DNA of 64,000 nucleotides from Rhynchopus sp. YZ270_cl-10 (taxonomy: Eukaryota; Euglenozoa; Diplonemea; Diplonemida; Diplonemidae). Numbering within the stretch: the stretch's first letter is position 1; every line of letters starts with the position of its first letter. Shown in pieces: positions 29,090 to 38,562 of the stretch. The stretch is taken from NCBI GenBank assembly GCA_964035575.1, contig OZ037890.1, positions 124,001 to 188,000 on the forward strand, given 5' to 3'. The translations under genes were made by a program, and so were the position numbers. The notes beneath the pieces are model-generated. The model made no database searches, was not told where the DNA came from, and saw only the letters and a program-made list of their open reading frames with translations.

Positions 29090-31861
29090 CTACATCACTG
29101 CGCAATCCTTTTTCTGTGCTTTCCCGTCGAGATGCATTTGTTTTCCTCCATTTTTCGCGCAGGTTCTGAAGTGAGAAAGCACTTCGTGTGCCGAAGTGGC
29201 GACTACATGGAGAGCTTCGCCGGTACCGGTTGCGAAGCCTTGAGAGAAGAGGGGCTTTGTGGGGCAGAGGGGGGTGGGGCGGAAGTGGGCTGCGCGGGCG
29301 GACCCTCTGTAGTAGACTGCTTGGCGTTGGAGGACTGCAGCGTCGCCTCCCCAGCCTCGGGATTCGAGCCATTTGGTGTCTGCAAGCAGGGCGTGATGGA
29401 CGTCATGGGGTAAGGTACTGATCCATTGCTTCGACATTTTGACGTGTCTCGACTCAGGGCATAAGGGGTCGTCGCCGAACCCCCACAGAACAACCGGAAC
29501 GTTAACCTCTCCGGCGCTTTCTGCACACCACGACGCAATCTCTCTCACCAAACTCTGTTTCAACCCCTTCTTCACCTCCAACAAACGCAACACAAACCCA
29601 AACGGCGCGGTCGACCCAAACACCCCACCCCCATCCACACCACCCACAACACAACAGCGGTACAGATCCTTCACGACCGCATGCTTTAAAATACGCTCCG
29701 TATTCCCTTCAGCATCCAACGTACAAAGCGAGCTCTGCGGCGAGCCTGCCGGGGAAGGAGAGGTATCACCATCACTAATATCCTCATTTGCGAGCAAATT
29801 GCAGGTCATCGTTGTGGCATCAAATTTACGGTAGTCATCATACGGAATGGACACAGTGGTTAACGTAGCGCCGGAGCTGGGAGATTCAGTACGCCTCTCT
29901 TTTGCATCAAAACCATTGCTTTTACAGGTTGCAGAGAACCGCATACTGGTGGACAGCGACGAAATGGATGGAGGCGATGAGGGGACGTACATTTGCGTGT
30001 TTTCTACACAGGTTGTTGATAAATTTGTGATCGTATTTGTGTGTGTCGAGGTTGAGACTAATTTGTCTTTAGGCGACGCCGGTGGAGATGACGACAATGT
30101 ATACCCCATCTCCTCCGACCGCTTTGCCTCGGGGCTTTCATTAACCTCTGGTAAACCCCATACTGCTGCTCGCAGATCGATGACCCCTGCGTCGCGCTTT
30201 AACGTCAATGATTTGATGGTTACCGACACAACACTTTCGTAGGCGGCACATTCTACTGTCGCATTGAATTTTTCAAGCGCGCTTTGGGTCGGCGACTTTT
30301 TGGAAGGTACGTTCGCTGCAGCATCTATGAGAGACGTTATGGTACGGAGGAGTTGTTGTTGTGATGCAGTCAGGTTAAGGTACGAAGCGGATGGGTGTGA
30401 TGGCAGCAGATCCCGATCGTATATGAAAGAAGCGATCAACTGCCTAGGTTGAAGCCGTGCATCGAAGGATGCTGTGTTGGAGAGAAACCCTTTCGCAGGG
30501 CGCGCCGCGTTTGCTGCTTGAGTCGCTCCATCGACAGCACCGCTGTGTGCAAAGAAAAACTCTGCCTCCCAAGACGCGCTTTGGCTTTCCTTCTCCTTCT
30601 CCTTCTCTTTCCCCCGATTTCCGGTCTTCTTAAAAAACTTTTCCTTCTTCTTGAACAAACCCCCCAACCGACTCTTCACAGTCGTCTTTTCAAATGAAAA
30701 GGGAGATTCGTCAGAATCATCGTCACTCTGAATGTTTTCTTTTCCATTCGCTTTTGCCTCTTCAGTGGCAATGTAACAGAGCGGACCTGACTCCGCTCCT
30801 GGACCCATTGGGGTGAATGCTACAGTAATCCCAGGACAGACTGGTACATAGAGAGTGTCGAAGTCAGGACCACCTTGGGTGTACACGAAATCAGCGCCCC
30901 CAGCAAGACAGAGCACACGGAGACGCTGTGGAGGGCATCCAGCGGTTTCGGTGGCACGACAGACACATTTCCCACCAGTGTACATATCCGAATCCCAGAA
31001 GGTGAAGATCCTATCGACCGCATTAAACTCTACCCGCACAATGGTGAACAGCGGGGACCTCCTCCGTCCTTCTTCCTTGGGGGAATCTGTACTCGATTTG
31101 CGCTTTTTTTGACAGCGTACCGGACGAAATGCCGCCAACTCATGCATATCCACATGACAGACTGAAACCTGGAGCGACTTCTTCCCCCCGCCCACTGCAA
31201 TGGAGGCAAAGACACTGTTGAAATCGGAGTGGGTTTTGTTTTGGTTGTGCAGAAGCGGGAGCATGGCGGGGAGCTCCTGTTCTGGGCGGGTTTCAAATCT
31301 GGTTCCAGCTTCGGTGCTGACACGATGCAGGGCGGCAAGAATCTTTTGGTTGTACACCGAATGAGGCGACAACGCAGGGAGATTGCACCCTTTTGAGAGC
31401 TCAGGATACCGCATGACTGCAGTCTTTTCTTCATAACGCATATAATAGATTGTAGGCCGGATGGCGTTGTTTACTGCATACTGGATGCCACCTGCCGCAC
31501 CTGAGAGACCTTCAAATCTAAGCATATTCCCAGTTTTTCTGTCATTAAAAGCTACCGGGCATGCAGTGATCTGCCTCCGTAAGGTTAAAGAATATCCTGC
31601 CCTGAACCGTTCCCTTCTGGATGATTCTGTGGAATAAACAGAGGTCGTCTTTGGGATACGAAGTCGCGCTATCAGCTGGTCTTCAAATTGCAGGTCTGAA
31701 CCCTTAGAACGTCGTGGTGATGGTGTCGAACCGCCTGCAGGAGGACGTGACGGATGTGTCGGAGAATGTGACACCGTGGAGGCACTGCCAGTGAAATCGT
31801 CTCTCGGGGTGATGGACTCGACACGTTGCACATCGGAGATCATTCCTTCAAAGGTGTCCAT
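29090..31861 (-). CDS. Large protein with C-terminal CaaX prenylation motif, function unknown
   Basis: 923 aa from the ATG at 31861, which lies 9 nt after an acceptor ending GCCGCCACTTGCAG. No domain is recognised. A Ser/Pro-rich N-terminal segment (about 20-60) is followed by an apparently folded region at about 70-410 (IYYMRYEEKTAVMRYPELS; LFTIVRVEFNAVDRIFTFWD). A highly basic Lys-rich linker (KKKEKFFKKTGNRGKEKEKE) comes next, then a second folded region and a low-complexity Ser/Thr stretch. The final folded region is at about 750-923 (VVLWGFGDDPLCPE). It ends KKDCAVM, a textbook C-a-a-X box with basic residues before it, so prenylation and membrane attachment are likely. It is the most distal intact gene before the repeat forest. 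Confidence 0.85.
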   Translation of the reverse strand: MDTFEGMISDVQRVESITPRDDFTGSASTVSHSPTHPSRPPAGGSTPSPRRSKGSDLQFEDQLIARLRIPKTTSVYSTESSRRERFRAGYSLTLRRQITACPVAFNDRKTGNMLRFEGLSGAAGGIQYAVNNAIRPTIYYMRYEEKTAVMRYPELSKGCNLPALSPHSVYNQKILAALHRVSTEAGTRFETRPEQELPAMLPLLHNQNKTHSDFNSVFASIAVGGGKKSLQVSVCHVDMHELAAFRPVRCQKKRKSSTDSPKEEGRRRSPLFTIVRVEFNAVDRIFTFWDSDMYTGGKCVCRATETAGCPPQRLRVLCLAGGADFVYTQGGPDFDTLYVPVCPGITVAFTPMGPGAESGPLCYIATEEAKANGKENIQSDDDSDESPFSFEKTTVKSRLGGLFKKKEKFFKKTGNRGKEKEKEKESQSASWEAEFFFAHSGAVDGATQAANAARPAKGFLSNTASFDARLQPRQLIASFIYDRDLLPSHPSASYLNLTASQQQLLRTITSLIDAAANVPSKKSPTQSALEKFNATVECAAYESVVSVTIKSLTLKRDAGVIDLRAAVWGLPEVNESPEAKRSEEMGYTLSSSPPASPKDKLVSTSTHTNTITNLSTTCVENTQMYVPSSPPSISSLSTSMRFSATCKSNGFDAKERRTESPSSGATLTTVSIPYDDYRKFDATTMTCNLLANEDISDGDTSPSPAGSPQSSLCTLDAEGNTERILKHAVVKDLYRCCVVGGVDGGGVFGSTAPFGFVLRLLEVKKGLKQSLVREIASWCAESAGEVNVPVVLWGFGDDPLCPESRHVKMSKQWISTLPHDVHHALLADTKWLESRGWGGDAAVLQRQAVYYRGSARAAHFRPTPLCPTKPLFSQGFATGTGEALHVVATSAHEVLSHFRTCAKNGGKQMHLDGKAQKKDCAVM

Positions 31862-32323
31862 GTGCCCACCCTGCAAGTGGCGGCGCACAGCAGAGCAGGC
31901 GTGTTAGCGAATTGTTAGTGTAAAGGGAGGGGGAGGGAGGGGGAGGTGGGTGTAGGGGGGGTTGTGTGTGTTCTGTGGATGGTGTTGGCTTTGAGAGGGG
32001 AGGGGGGTGAGAGGGGGTGAGGAGGAGCAATGTTTTGAGAAAAGGGAAAAGGGGGGAGGTTGTTTGCATCATGAGTAATCGAGAGGGGGGGGAGCCCTCA
32101 GGGGGTGGGAAAAAGAAAAGAAACCCGCTCTCCTTCACTATCGTCCAACACAATGTAGGCGTGTAGCGCGGAGCTCCAGGTAGGTAAGGTAAGGGTAAGG
32201 TAAGGGGGTTTTGAACCTGCTGTGCGATGGTATGCCCCAGGAAGAAGCATCCGCAGCTATCCCACAGCTCGCAACTGCGCTGCGATGTAGCTTCGGTGCA
32301 GCCTTTCCACTGTGTAAATGGGT
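31862..32323. other. Spacer upstream of CaaX gene
   Basis: No gene. G-rich purine tracts on the plus strand form the pyrimidine tracts of minus-strand splice acceptors. 32211-32323 is the 3' flank of the UBL/WD40 gene and is repeated almost exactly at 33721-33833. Confidence 0.7.
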
Positions 32324-33424
32324 TCAAGACAGGTATGAAATGTCAACAATCCCAACAGTCCCAGGCAAGCTCCTGCCGGACATCACCACACCACCACAGC
32401 TGCTGATTGCAATACCAAAATAATGGTTATTCTCAAATTCACGGCGCAACAGTTGCTCCCCTGTTGAGATGCACCACACGACCAACATTTCGGAAGAGCA
32501 AACAGCAACAACGTCGTTGGACACAGCAACGTCAGTCCAGTTGTTTCCGGAGGCGTCTTCAAATACACATTCACCTGTTTCGATGTTCCAGATGCGCACA
32601 CGGTCGTTGGCACATGCTGCAAAGAGGCGTTGGTTTGGTGACAGTGCTGCACGCTCAATAATCAAAGGGGCAGGACACGTAAGAGCCATCACCTGCACCC
32701 CTGTCGTGTAGTCCCAGATGGTACGCGGGTTGCCGTCACCCGCTAACATCACCACCCTGTCGCCTGCCACTCGCATGATGTGGTCGCACTTCACAATGTG
32801 GACCCATTCATGCACGACAATGCCTGTTGCAATGTCCCACACCTGCAATCCTTTGTTCTTGCACCACGACAACAGCTTTGTTCCACAGGGTGACCATGCC
32901 GCCGTCATCCTCTCGCCACCTCCATCTCCAAAGGAGTGCTCCAATGCACCTGTCTCCACACGATAAACTACAACACACCATGTATCGTCGCTGGCACACG
33001 ATATCCATCTACTGCACGGTGAGAAGCATGGGGTTGACTCGGCGCAGCAACTGATGCTGCACAGACGCTCATGTGTCTCCGTGTCGAAGATGATGACGAC
33101 CATACGTTGAAGGCACCACACTGCAAGGTACCCATCACACGGGGAGAGTGTCAACGTGTGTGTCTTCTCCACTTGTATCACCCCAGCAGCGATGTTGGCT
33201 CCAGTGCAGTACAGCTCAACGGCACATCCCTCATCGATCACTGTGTCGCAGATGCGCAAGTCGTCGTTGCCGATGTCGTCACCGCCTTTCACCCGCACAC
33301 CAACATGCCGAGCACGTGGCACGCCAAGCTCCGCAACAAGCTTCCCCTTCACCTGTGCAAGGGTGGCACTCCCAGCTACTTCTATCACACAGCTTGCAGA
33401 CTCGAAGTGTCCTGTGATGTCCAT
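32324..33424 (-). CDS. Ubiquitin-like/WD40 protein, tandem copy 1
   Basis: 366 aa from the ATG at 33424 (MDITGHFE). An acceptor (CCTGTTCCCACAG) lies about 19 nt upstream. The N-terminal about 75 residues resemble a ubiquitin-like beta-grasp (hydrophobic alternation, VKGKLVAELGVPR, then DDLRICDTVIDEGCAVELY). The rest has degenerate WD40 blades with W-D/W-N/W-C ends (LQVWDIATG, VRIWNIETGECVF, LVVWCISTGEQL). About 6-7 blades are expected, and the small size fits one propeller. It is a tandem duplicate of 33834-34928 with a repeat offset of 1510 bp that includes flanks. A third relative lies at 40206-41372. Probably a scaffold protein; no enzymatic motif. Confidence 0.88.
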   Translation of the reverse strand: MDITGHFESASCVIEVAGSATLAQVKGKLVAELGVPRARHVGVRVKGGDDIGNDDLRICDTVIDEGCAVELYCTGANIAAGVIQVEKTHTLTLSPCDGYLAVWCLQRMVVIIFDTETHERLCSISCCAESTPCFSPCSRWISCASDDTWCVVVYRVETGALEHSFGDGGGERMTAAWSPCGTKLLSWCKNKGLQVWDIATGIVVHEWVHIVKCDHIMRVAGDRVVMLAGDGNPRTIWDYTTGVQVMALTCPAPLIIERAALSPNQRLFAACANDRVRIWNIETGECVFEDASGNNWTDVAVSNDVVAVCSSEMLVVWCISTGEQLLRREFENNHYFGIAISSCGGVVMSGRSLPGTVGIVDISYLS

Positions 33425-33833
33425 GTTCAGAAGTAACTGTGCTCTGTGGGAACAGGTGTGTGGGGAGGGCAGAAGAGTGCATCTTTCTTTGCGTGCCTTC
33501 CCAGGTAAGCTGCAGGAAAGGGAAGCAAACTTAGTTTGAGAGGTTGAGAGTGGGAGTGGGAGTGAGAGGGCATTTTTGAGAAAGAAAAAGCGTTGTTTGG
33601 GTGATTGAGAGAAAAACTGCTTGCCATCACAATCGCCAAGCACAATGATAGCGAGAAGATCCAGGTAGGTGGTAAGGTGATACACTGAAACGGTCTTGGG
33701 GGTCGAGGTCAAGTGGGAGGTTGAACCTGCTGTGCGATGGTATGCCCCAGGAAGAAGCATCCGCAGCTATCCCACAGCTCGCAACTGCGCTGCGATGTAG
33801 CTTCGGTGCAGCCTTTCCACTGTGTAAATGGGT

Positions 33834-34928
33834 TCAAGACAGGTATGAAATGTCAACAATCCCAACAGTCCCAGGCAAGCTCCTGCCGGACATCACCACA
33901 CCACCACAGCTGCTGATTGCAATACCAAAATAATGGTTATTCTCAAATTCACGGCGCAACAGTTGCTCCCCTGTTGAGATGCACCACACGACCAACGTTT
34001 CGGGAGAGCAAGCAGCAACAACGTCGTTGGACACAGCAACGTCAGTCCAGTTGTTTCCGGAGGCGTCTTCGAATACGCATTCACCTGTTTCGATGTTCCA
34101 GATGCAGACACGGTCGTTGGCACATGCTGCAAAGAGGCACTGGTTTGGTGACAGTGCTGCACGCTCAATAATCAAAGGGGCAGGACACGTAAGAACCATC
34201 ACCTCCACCCCTGTCGTGTAGTCCCAGATGGTGCGCAGGTCGTCGTTACCCCCAAATGTCACCACCCTGTCGCCTGCCACTGGCGTGATGTAGTAGCACT
34301 CTACAATGTGGCCCCATTCATGCACAACAACGCCTGTTGCAATGTCCCACACCTGCAATCCTTTGTTCTTGCACCACGACAACAGCTTTGTCCCACAGGG
34401 TGACCATGCTGTCGTCATCCTCTTGCCACCTCCATCTCCAAAGGAGTGCTTCAATGCACCTGTCTTCACATCATGAACTTCAGCACACGCCGTGGTCCCG
34501 TTGACATACGATATCCATCTACTGCACGGTGAGAAGCATGGGAGCGAAGGGTCGAGGCAACTGATGCTGCACAGACGCTCATGTGTTTCCGTGTCGAAGA
34601 TGACGACAAGTTGGGAGCATACCGCTGCAAGGTACCCATCACACGGGGAGAGTGTCAACGCGTATGTCTTCTCCACTTGTATCACCCCAGCAGCGATGTT
34701 GGCTCCAGTGCAGTACAGCTCAACGGCACATCCCTCATCGATCACTGTGTCGCAGATGCGCAAGTCATCGTTGCCGATGTCACCACCTCCTTTCACCCGC
34801 ACACCAACATGCCGAGCACGTGGCACGCCAAGCTCCGCAACAAGCTTCCCCTTCACCTGTGCAAGGGTGGCGCTCCTGTCCACTTCTATCACACAGCTTG
34901 CAGACTCGAAGTGTCCTGTGATGTCCAT
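33834..34928 (-). CDS. Ubiquitin-like/WD40 protein, tandem copy 2
   Basis: 364 aa from the ATG at 34928, with the same acceptor context (CCCCTCCCCACAG). It has the same architecture as copy 1. Most differences are conservative and cluster in the blades at about 95-230 (for example 'CCAESTPC' replaced by 'CLDPSLPC'). The C-terminal about 35 residues and the 3' flank are essentially identical to copy 1, consistent with recent duplication or conversion of that end. Confidence 0.88.
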   Translation of the reverse strand: MDITGHFESASCVIEVDRSATLAQVKGKLVAELGVPRARHVGVRVKGGGDIGNDDLRICDTVIDEGCAVELYCTGANIAAGVIQVEKTYALTLSPCDGYLAAVCSQLVVIFDTETHERLCSISCLDPSLPCFSPCSRWISYVNGTTACAEVHDVKTGALKHSFGDGGGKRMTTAWSPCGTKLLSWCKNKGLQVWDIATGVVVHEWGHIVECYYITPVAGDRVVTFGGNDDLRTIWDYTTGVEVMVLTCPAPLIIERAALSPNQCLFAACANDRVCIWNIETGECVFEDASGNNWTDVAVSNDVVAACSPETLVVWCISTGEQLLRREFENNHYFGIAISSCGGVVMSGRSLPGTVGIVDISYLS

Positions 34929-35426
34929 GTTCAGAAGTAACTGTGCTCTGTGGGGAGGGGTCAGGTGTGTGGGGAGGGCAGACATGCATCATTCTTTGCG
35001 CATCTTCCCAGGCAAGCTGCAGGAAAGGGAAGCAAGCTTAGGGGGTTTAAACTTTTCCCGCCCCCCCTTCATTTTTTCATAACACCGATTCGATCCCTGA
35101 TGAGCCCTAATGCCGCGGCTCAGAACACAATCTCAATCAGCTTCAATAGCATTATATTTTCCTTTATTTCAAAATTGGGTGTTCTATGATCGTCTCCGTG
35201 CGACACACAACAGGCTGTGTGTCCGCGAGACACTGAGAAAAAAAAATGTACATTTTTTGTGAAGACAGAATAGCTGGTTTCAGACATACCACTAAAATAC
35301 AAAAAATAAAAACCTCTCAGAGCTTAGTGAGAGTCTGTGAGATGCTACTGAGAGCTAAAAAAAAAAAACCCTTTCCCCGTTCAGAGATCACCCAAAAGGA
35401 ACCAATAAAACGTTTAATAAACGCTT
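34929..35426. other. Spacer holding dispersed repeat family H, copy 2
   Basis: No gene. 35165-35405 matches 12825-13100 block by block (family H). A GACACACA...TGTGTGTC hairpin lies at about 35200-35223. Confidence 0.6.
35165..35405 (+). repeat. Dispersed repeat of about 250 bp (family H), copy 2
   Basis: AAAATTGGGTGTTCTATGAT then CGTCTCCG, the GAGAGTCTGTGAGATG block, CTGAGAGCTA with poly(A), and CCCCGTTCAGAGATCACCC. Parallel to 12825-13100. Confidence 0.6.
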
Positions 35427-35999
35427 TTAGAAACACCCCCCTTCATAGCTCCCCAGATCGCCTTCAAAGGTTGACAGATCTGAGTCAGAGACTATCAAGT
35501 CCCTGAGGGAGCCGAGGCTCTCTTCCTCTTCGTTCTCTTCTGTCGTGGTGCTGGCATTGCCTATTTGGACGGCTTGGCTGCAGTCTGAATCTGACTCAGA
35601 CCGGCCACATGCTTCACAGAGAGGTGGCGAGGAGCCTTGGTACGCACCACCACAGGTTTCATGCGCACAGATCCCGCAGGTGGCGCAGGGGCGAATGTCT
35701 GCACAGCCATCGCAGCATTCGTCACCACGCTTTGTACTCCGCTGGCCATTCCGCACACCATCACGCACCGCAATGCACACCGCACAAACCGGAAGACCGT
35801 CTTCATCAGAAGTCACAACCTTCACCACCCTCGGCCCCTTCACCGCAACACCAAACAACCTCTTTGCTGCACCTCGAAACGCCTTCCCGCTTACATAGCG
35901 TGTCCTGCTCTTCAAACGCTCTCTCCGTTTAGAAAGGAACCCTATCTCAGAAGGTGCATACCGTGGTGTCCATGTGCTTTGCAGTTCATTGAATTTCAT
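35427..35999 (-). CDS. Cys-rich, PHD/RING-like zinc-binding protein
   Basis: 190 aa from the ATG at 35999 (MKFNELQ); the longer open frame upstream is low-complexity and probably 5' UTR. A basic segment (about 25-65: KRRERLKSRTRY, KAFRGAAKRLFG) precedes a Cys cluster at about 75-145 (CAVC; CCDGC; CATCGICAHETCGG; CEACG). The order C-x2-C ... C-x2-C ... C-x2-C-x2-C-x2-H-x2-C ... C-x2-C suggests a cross-braced zinc fold of PHD/RING type. The C-terminus is strongly acidic (TEENEEEESLG; DSDLSTFEGD). A chromatin-binding or ubiquitin-ligase role is possible but unproven. Confidence 0.8.
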   Translation of the reverse strand: MKFNELQSTWTPRYAPSEIGFLSKRRERLKSRTRYVSGKAFRGAAKRLFGVAVKGPRVVKVVTSDEDGLPVCAVCIAVRDGVRNGQRSTKRGDECCDGCADIRPCATCGICAHETCGGAYQGSSPPLCEACGRSESDSDCSQAVQIGNASTTTEENEEEESLGSLRDLIVSDSDLSTFEGDLGSYEGGCF

Positions 36000-36426
36000 A
36001 AAAAAATTCCAAAAAAAACCCCCTATTTTTTCGTTTTTTTTTAAAGGGTTTGTGAGGAATGTGTGTGTGTGTGGGGGGGAGGGATTTGTTATAGAACTAT
36101 GGTGAAAATTGAAGAGGAGGGGGAGGGTGCTTTTTTTTCCCCCCGTTCTTTTTTTGAAGGGTTTTTTTATGTTGGGGTTTTTCCCGCCCGTCAAAAATGG
36201 TTTTGACTGTGAGGTAGAGGGGGCTCATTGATTGAGCCTGAGTGAGAGAGGGGCATAGGGGGGGAGTTAAAAGTGGCTTTGACAACGTGCAGACATCTCA
36301 AGGCGGATGCAGGCACGTAACGTGGGTGGTGAAAAAAAAGGGGGGGTAATGGTTGGTTCTCTCTGTTCTGCTCAGATTTTGTGTATTTTTTGCCGAAAAG
36401 GGGCATTTTTTTTTTTTTTTTTTTGT

Positions 36427-36475
36427 TTTTGAAAATTTGGTTGTATTAGTGTAGACACCCGATGGATGAACTCCA
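36427..36475 (+). repeat. Short repeat, family D
   Basis: GAAAATTTGGTTGTATTAGT then GTAGACACCCGATGGATGAA. Confidence 0.75.
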
Positions 36476-36819
36476 CTATATATAAAAAATTTGTAAGAAT
36501 GTGGCATGCACACTCGGAATGCAGACACTAAACAAAATTTTTTTTTTTGGGTGTAAACAATTTCCTAATTTTCCCACTGTGGGAGGAACTTGGGTATGTG
36601 CTTAATGTGAGCCCAAGCCTTTGTACTACGGAAGGTGGTGACGCAGTTCGTCCTCAAACCCTGAGAGCGGCTATGAAAAAGTACCCTTCCAGTACCCATA
36701 CAAAAGCGGTATTCCCTTTGCACGACCATCTGCAAAAGGAGGGGTTTTTGATGGGTTACAGTCAAGAGACTAGTTTGAAAGCATTGAAAAGGCAGAGCGG
36801 AGATACGCACATCGAACTA

Positions 36820-36902
36820 AAAGCGAAGTTGATCGTCCAAAACGCCCTCTGGGGCGCCGGGCACTAACCCTCCGCAGGGTTCTCGAACCCCCCGGAGGTG
36901 TT
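36820..36902 (+). repeat. Short repeat, family C with hairpin
   Basis: AAGCGAAGTTGATCGTCCAA, then CGCCCTCTGGGGCGCCGGGC. The 3' hairpin is kept with changed bases: CCTCCG pairs with CGGAGG, and GGGTT pairs with AACCC around CTCG. Confidence 0.7.
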
Positions 36903-37269
36903 GTATACTTCAAGAATAGATACTTGAGGTGAACCTAGTTGCATGGGTCACCTCACTACTGAAAAGAAAGGGGAGGGTGCTTTGTAGCAGATGAGAGACG
37001 GAAAAATAAAAGAAAAGTTTTTTCTTGTGAGATGAGCCTTCACCTAAATCAAAATCAAAAGATAGAACTCGGAATAGGTTAATTGGCTTTGGGAGGAAGA
37101 ACACCTTCAAAAATAATAATAATGGAGCTTGCACCAGGCAAAGTGTGTTCCGCGTATCCCGATGATTTACCAAAATAAAAAGGGGGAGAATAAAAAAGAA
37201 GAAAAAATCATGGTTGTTCCTAAGTGAGACCGAGAACATGAATTCTGGATTTTGCTATTTTTTTTCCCC

Positions 37270-37320
37270 CTTGAAAACATGGTTGTATTAGTGTAGACAC
37301 CCGAGGATGAACTCCACTTT
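37270..37320 (+). repeat. Short repeat, family D
   Basis: GAAAACATGGTTGTATTAGT then GTAGACACCCGAGGATGAAC. Confidence 0.8.
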
Positions 37321-37625
37321 CCTTTTTTCCTTAGGGGGTTTTTATGTGATTTCTGGTGTAGGTGACACACCAGTGTGATGAAACGGCCGAAACTCTCAAA
37401 AAACAAGAGTTTTTAAGGGGGTGACCAAAATTTGCATCAAGTTAACTTATCCATTTTTCCGAAATGACCCCACTACAGTGAGGGTAGAGCTCGGAAAACC
37501 CGAAAAAATGCAAAAAAACCCCCCTCAAAAAGGAAAAACGAGAACATAAATCCAGAATTTTGGTATTTTTTTCCCCCCGAGAACAAGGGAACTACCATTG
37601 GAAGAGAGGAGAGAGAGAAAGGTTG

Positions 37626-37663
37626 GTAAGATGATCCTAAGCCTCTGCGTGCTTACTCACCTC
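37626..37663 (+). repeat. Short hairpin repeat, family A
   Basis: AAGATGATCCTAAGCCTCTG then CGTGCTTACTCACC. Confidence 0.75.
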
Positions 37664-37689
37664 AAAAAAAGAGAAAAAAACGAAGATTT

Positions 37690-37765
37690 TTTAAATGCAT
37701 GCTCCTCGGTTCGCGAGCGCACTCAAGGATGCACACACTATACACCCTACCGCCAACAGCAGCGG
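37690..37765 (+). repeat. Dispersed repeat, family E (diverged)
   Basis: AAATGCATGC..., ending ACACTATACACCCTACCGCC and AACAGCAG; shares the end block with 22770-22850 and 59808-59902. Confidence 0.5.
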
Positions 37766-38145
37766 GGTCTCAAAAGATAGTATAAAAAAATGTGAACACA
37801 TTTTGTCCCCCATCTTATCGGGAAAAAGGGGGATAAATGTGGTCACGTTTAGGGGGTTTTATTTCTATGTTACACTGTTTCCGACGAAAATTGCGGTCTT
37901 TATATTTGCCGTAAAAAAAATGTACTCAAAGCGAAGAAATCGCCTTTACAAAACTGTGGAGCTAGAAGGAACACACACCGACGCAACTTTTTGGGCACTG
38001 TTCCACACTCAGGAATTGCCTCTTACAAAACCCCTCAACTGATACTTTATTCCAACACGCACGTCTATGGCACACCTCCAGTGTGTACACGGTGCACCGA
38101 ACAGAGACTGAATTTTCCTCATAGATCACTTCAAAACAATTTTCT

Positions 38146-38182
38146 GATTGTAATACAAACGCCCTCTCGTGACGGTGCACAG
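38146..38182 (+). repeat. Short repeat, family B
   Basis: TGTAATACAAACGCCCTCTC then GTGACGGTGCACAG. Confidence 0.6.
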
Positions 38183-38337
38183 AAGAGAAAAAATGTTTGG
38201 AGTGAACTTCAACTTAAAAAGCTCAGAAGTTCTTGAGAGAAAAAAAAGAAACGCTCTTCGATTGTAAGGGGCTGCCCTTGATTGATCTTCCCAGCAACTA
38301 GCGAATTGCTGCCTGAGAATCAATAAAAAAAAAGTTT

Positions 38338-38377
38338 ATAAGATGACCCCAAGCCTCTCATGCTTGGTCAACCTTGA
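38338..38377 (+). repeat. Short hairpin repeat, family A with compensatory stem
   Basis: GATGACCCCAAGCCTCTCAT then GCTTGGTCAACCTTGA. Relative to consensus both stem strands changed (CTAAGC to CCAAGC, GCTTAG to GCTTGG), keeping the stem paired. Confidence 0.85.
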
Positions 38378-38562
38378 TCACAAAATCGTTATCGTACATA
38401 TTACAGCATCAGCTGAAGCGCGGGAGTCCTCAAGGGCGTTGTCAGGGGGGGAAATGACCGAGAAGGTGTTTTAACTGCCCCAAACCTCTGCTCTTCTTTT
38501 TCCTCCTTTTTCCTCTTCTCCAATCCTCAGATCTCAGCACAGCCTCCTCCTCCTCCTCCCTC

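Larger units (their letters stand above)
36000..38562. other. 2.6-kb repeat-rich spacer
   Basis: No gene supported. Contains family C (36270-36325 diverged, 36820-36902), family D (36427-36475, 37270-37320), family A (37626-37663, 38338-38377), family E (37690-37765) and family B (38146-38182), plus a satellite-core fragment in reverse near 37440-37500. Confidence 0.65.
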
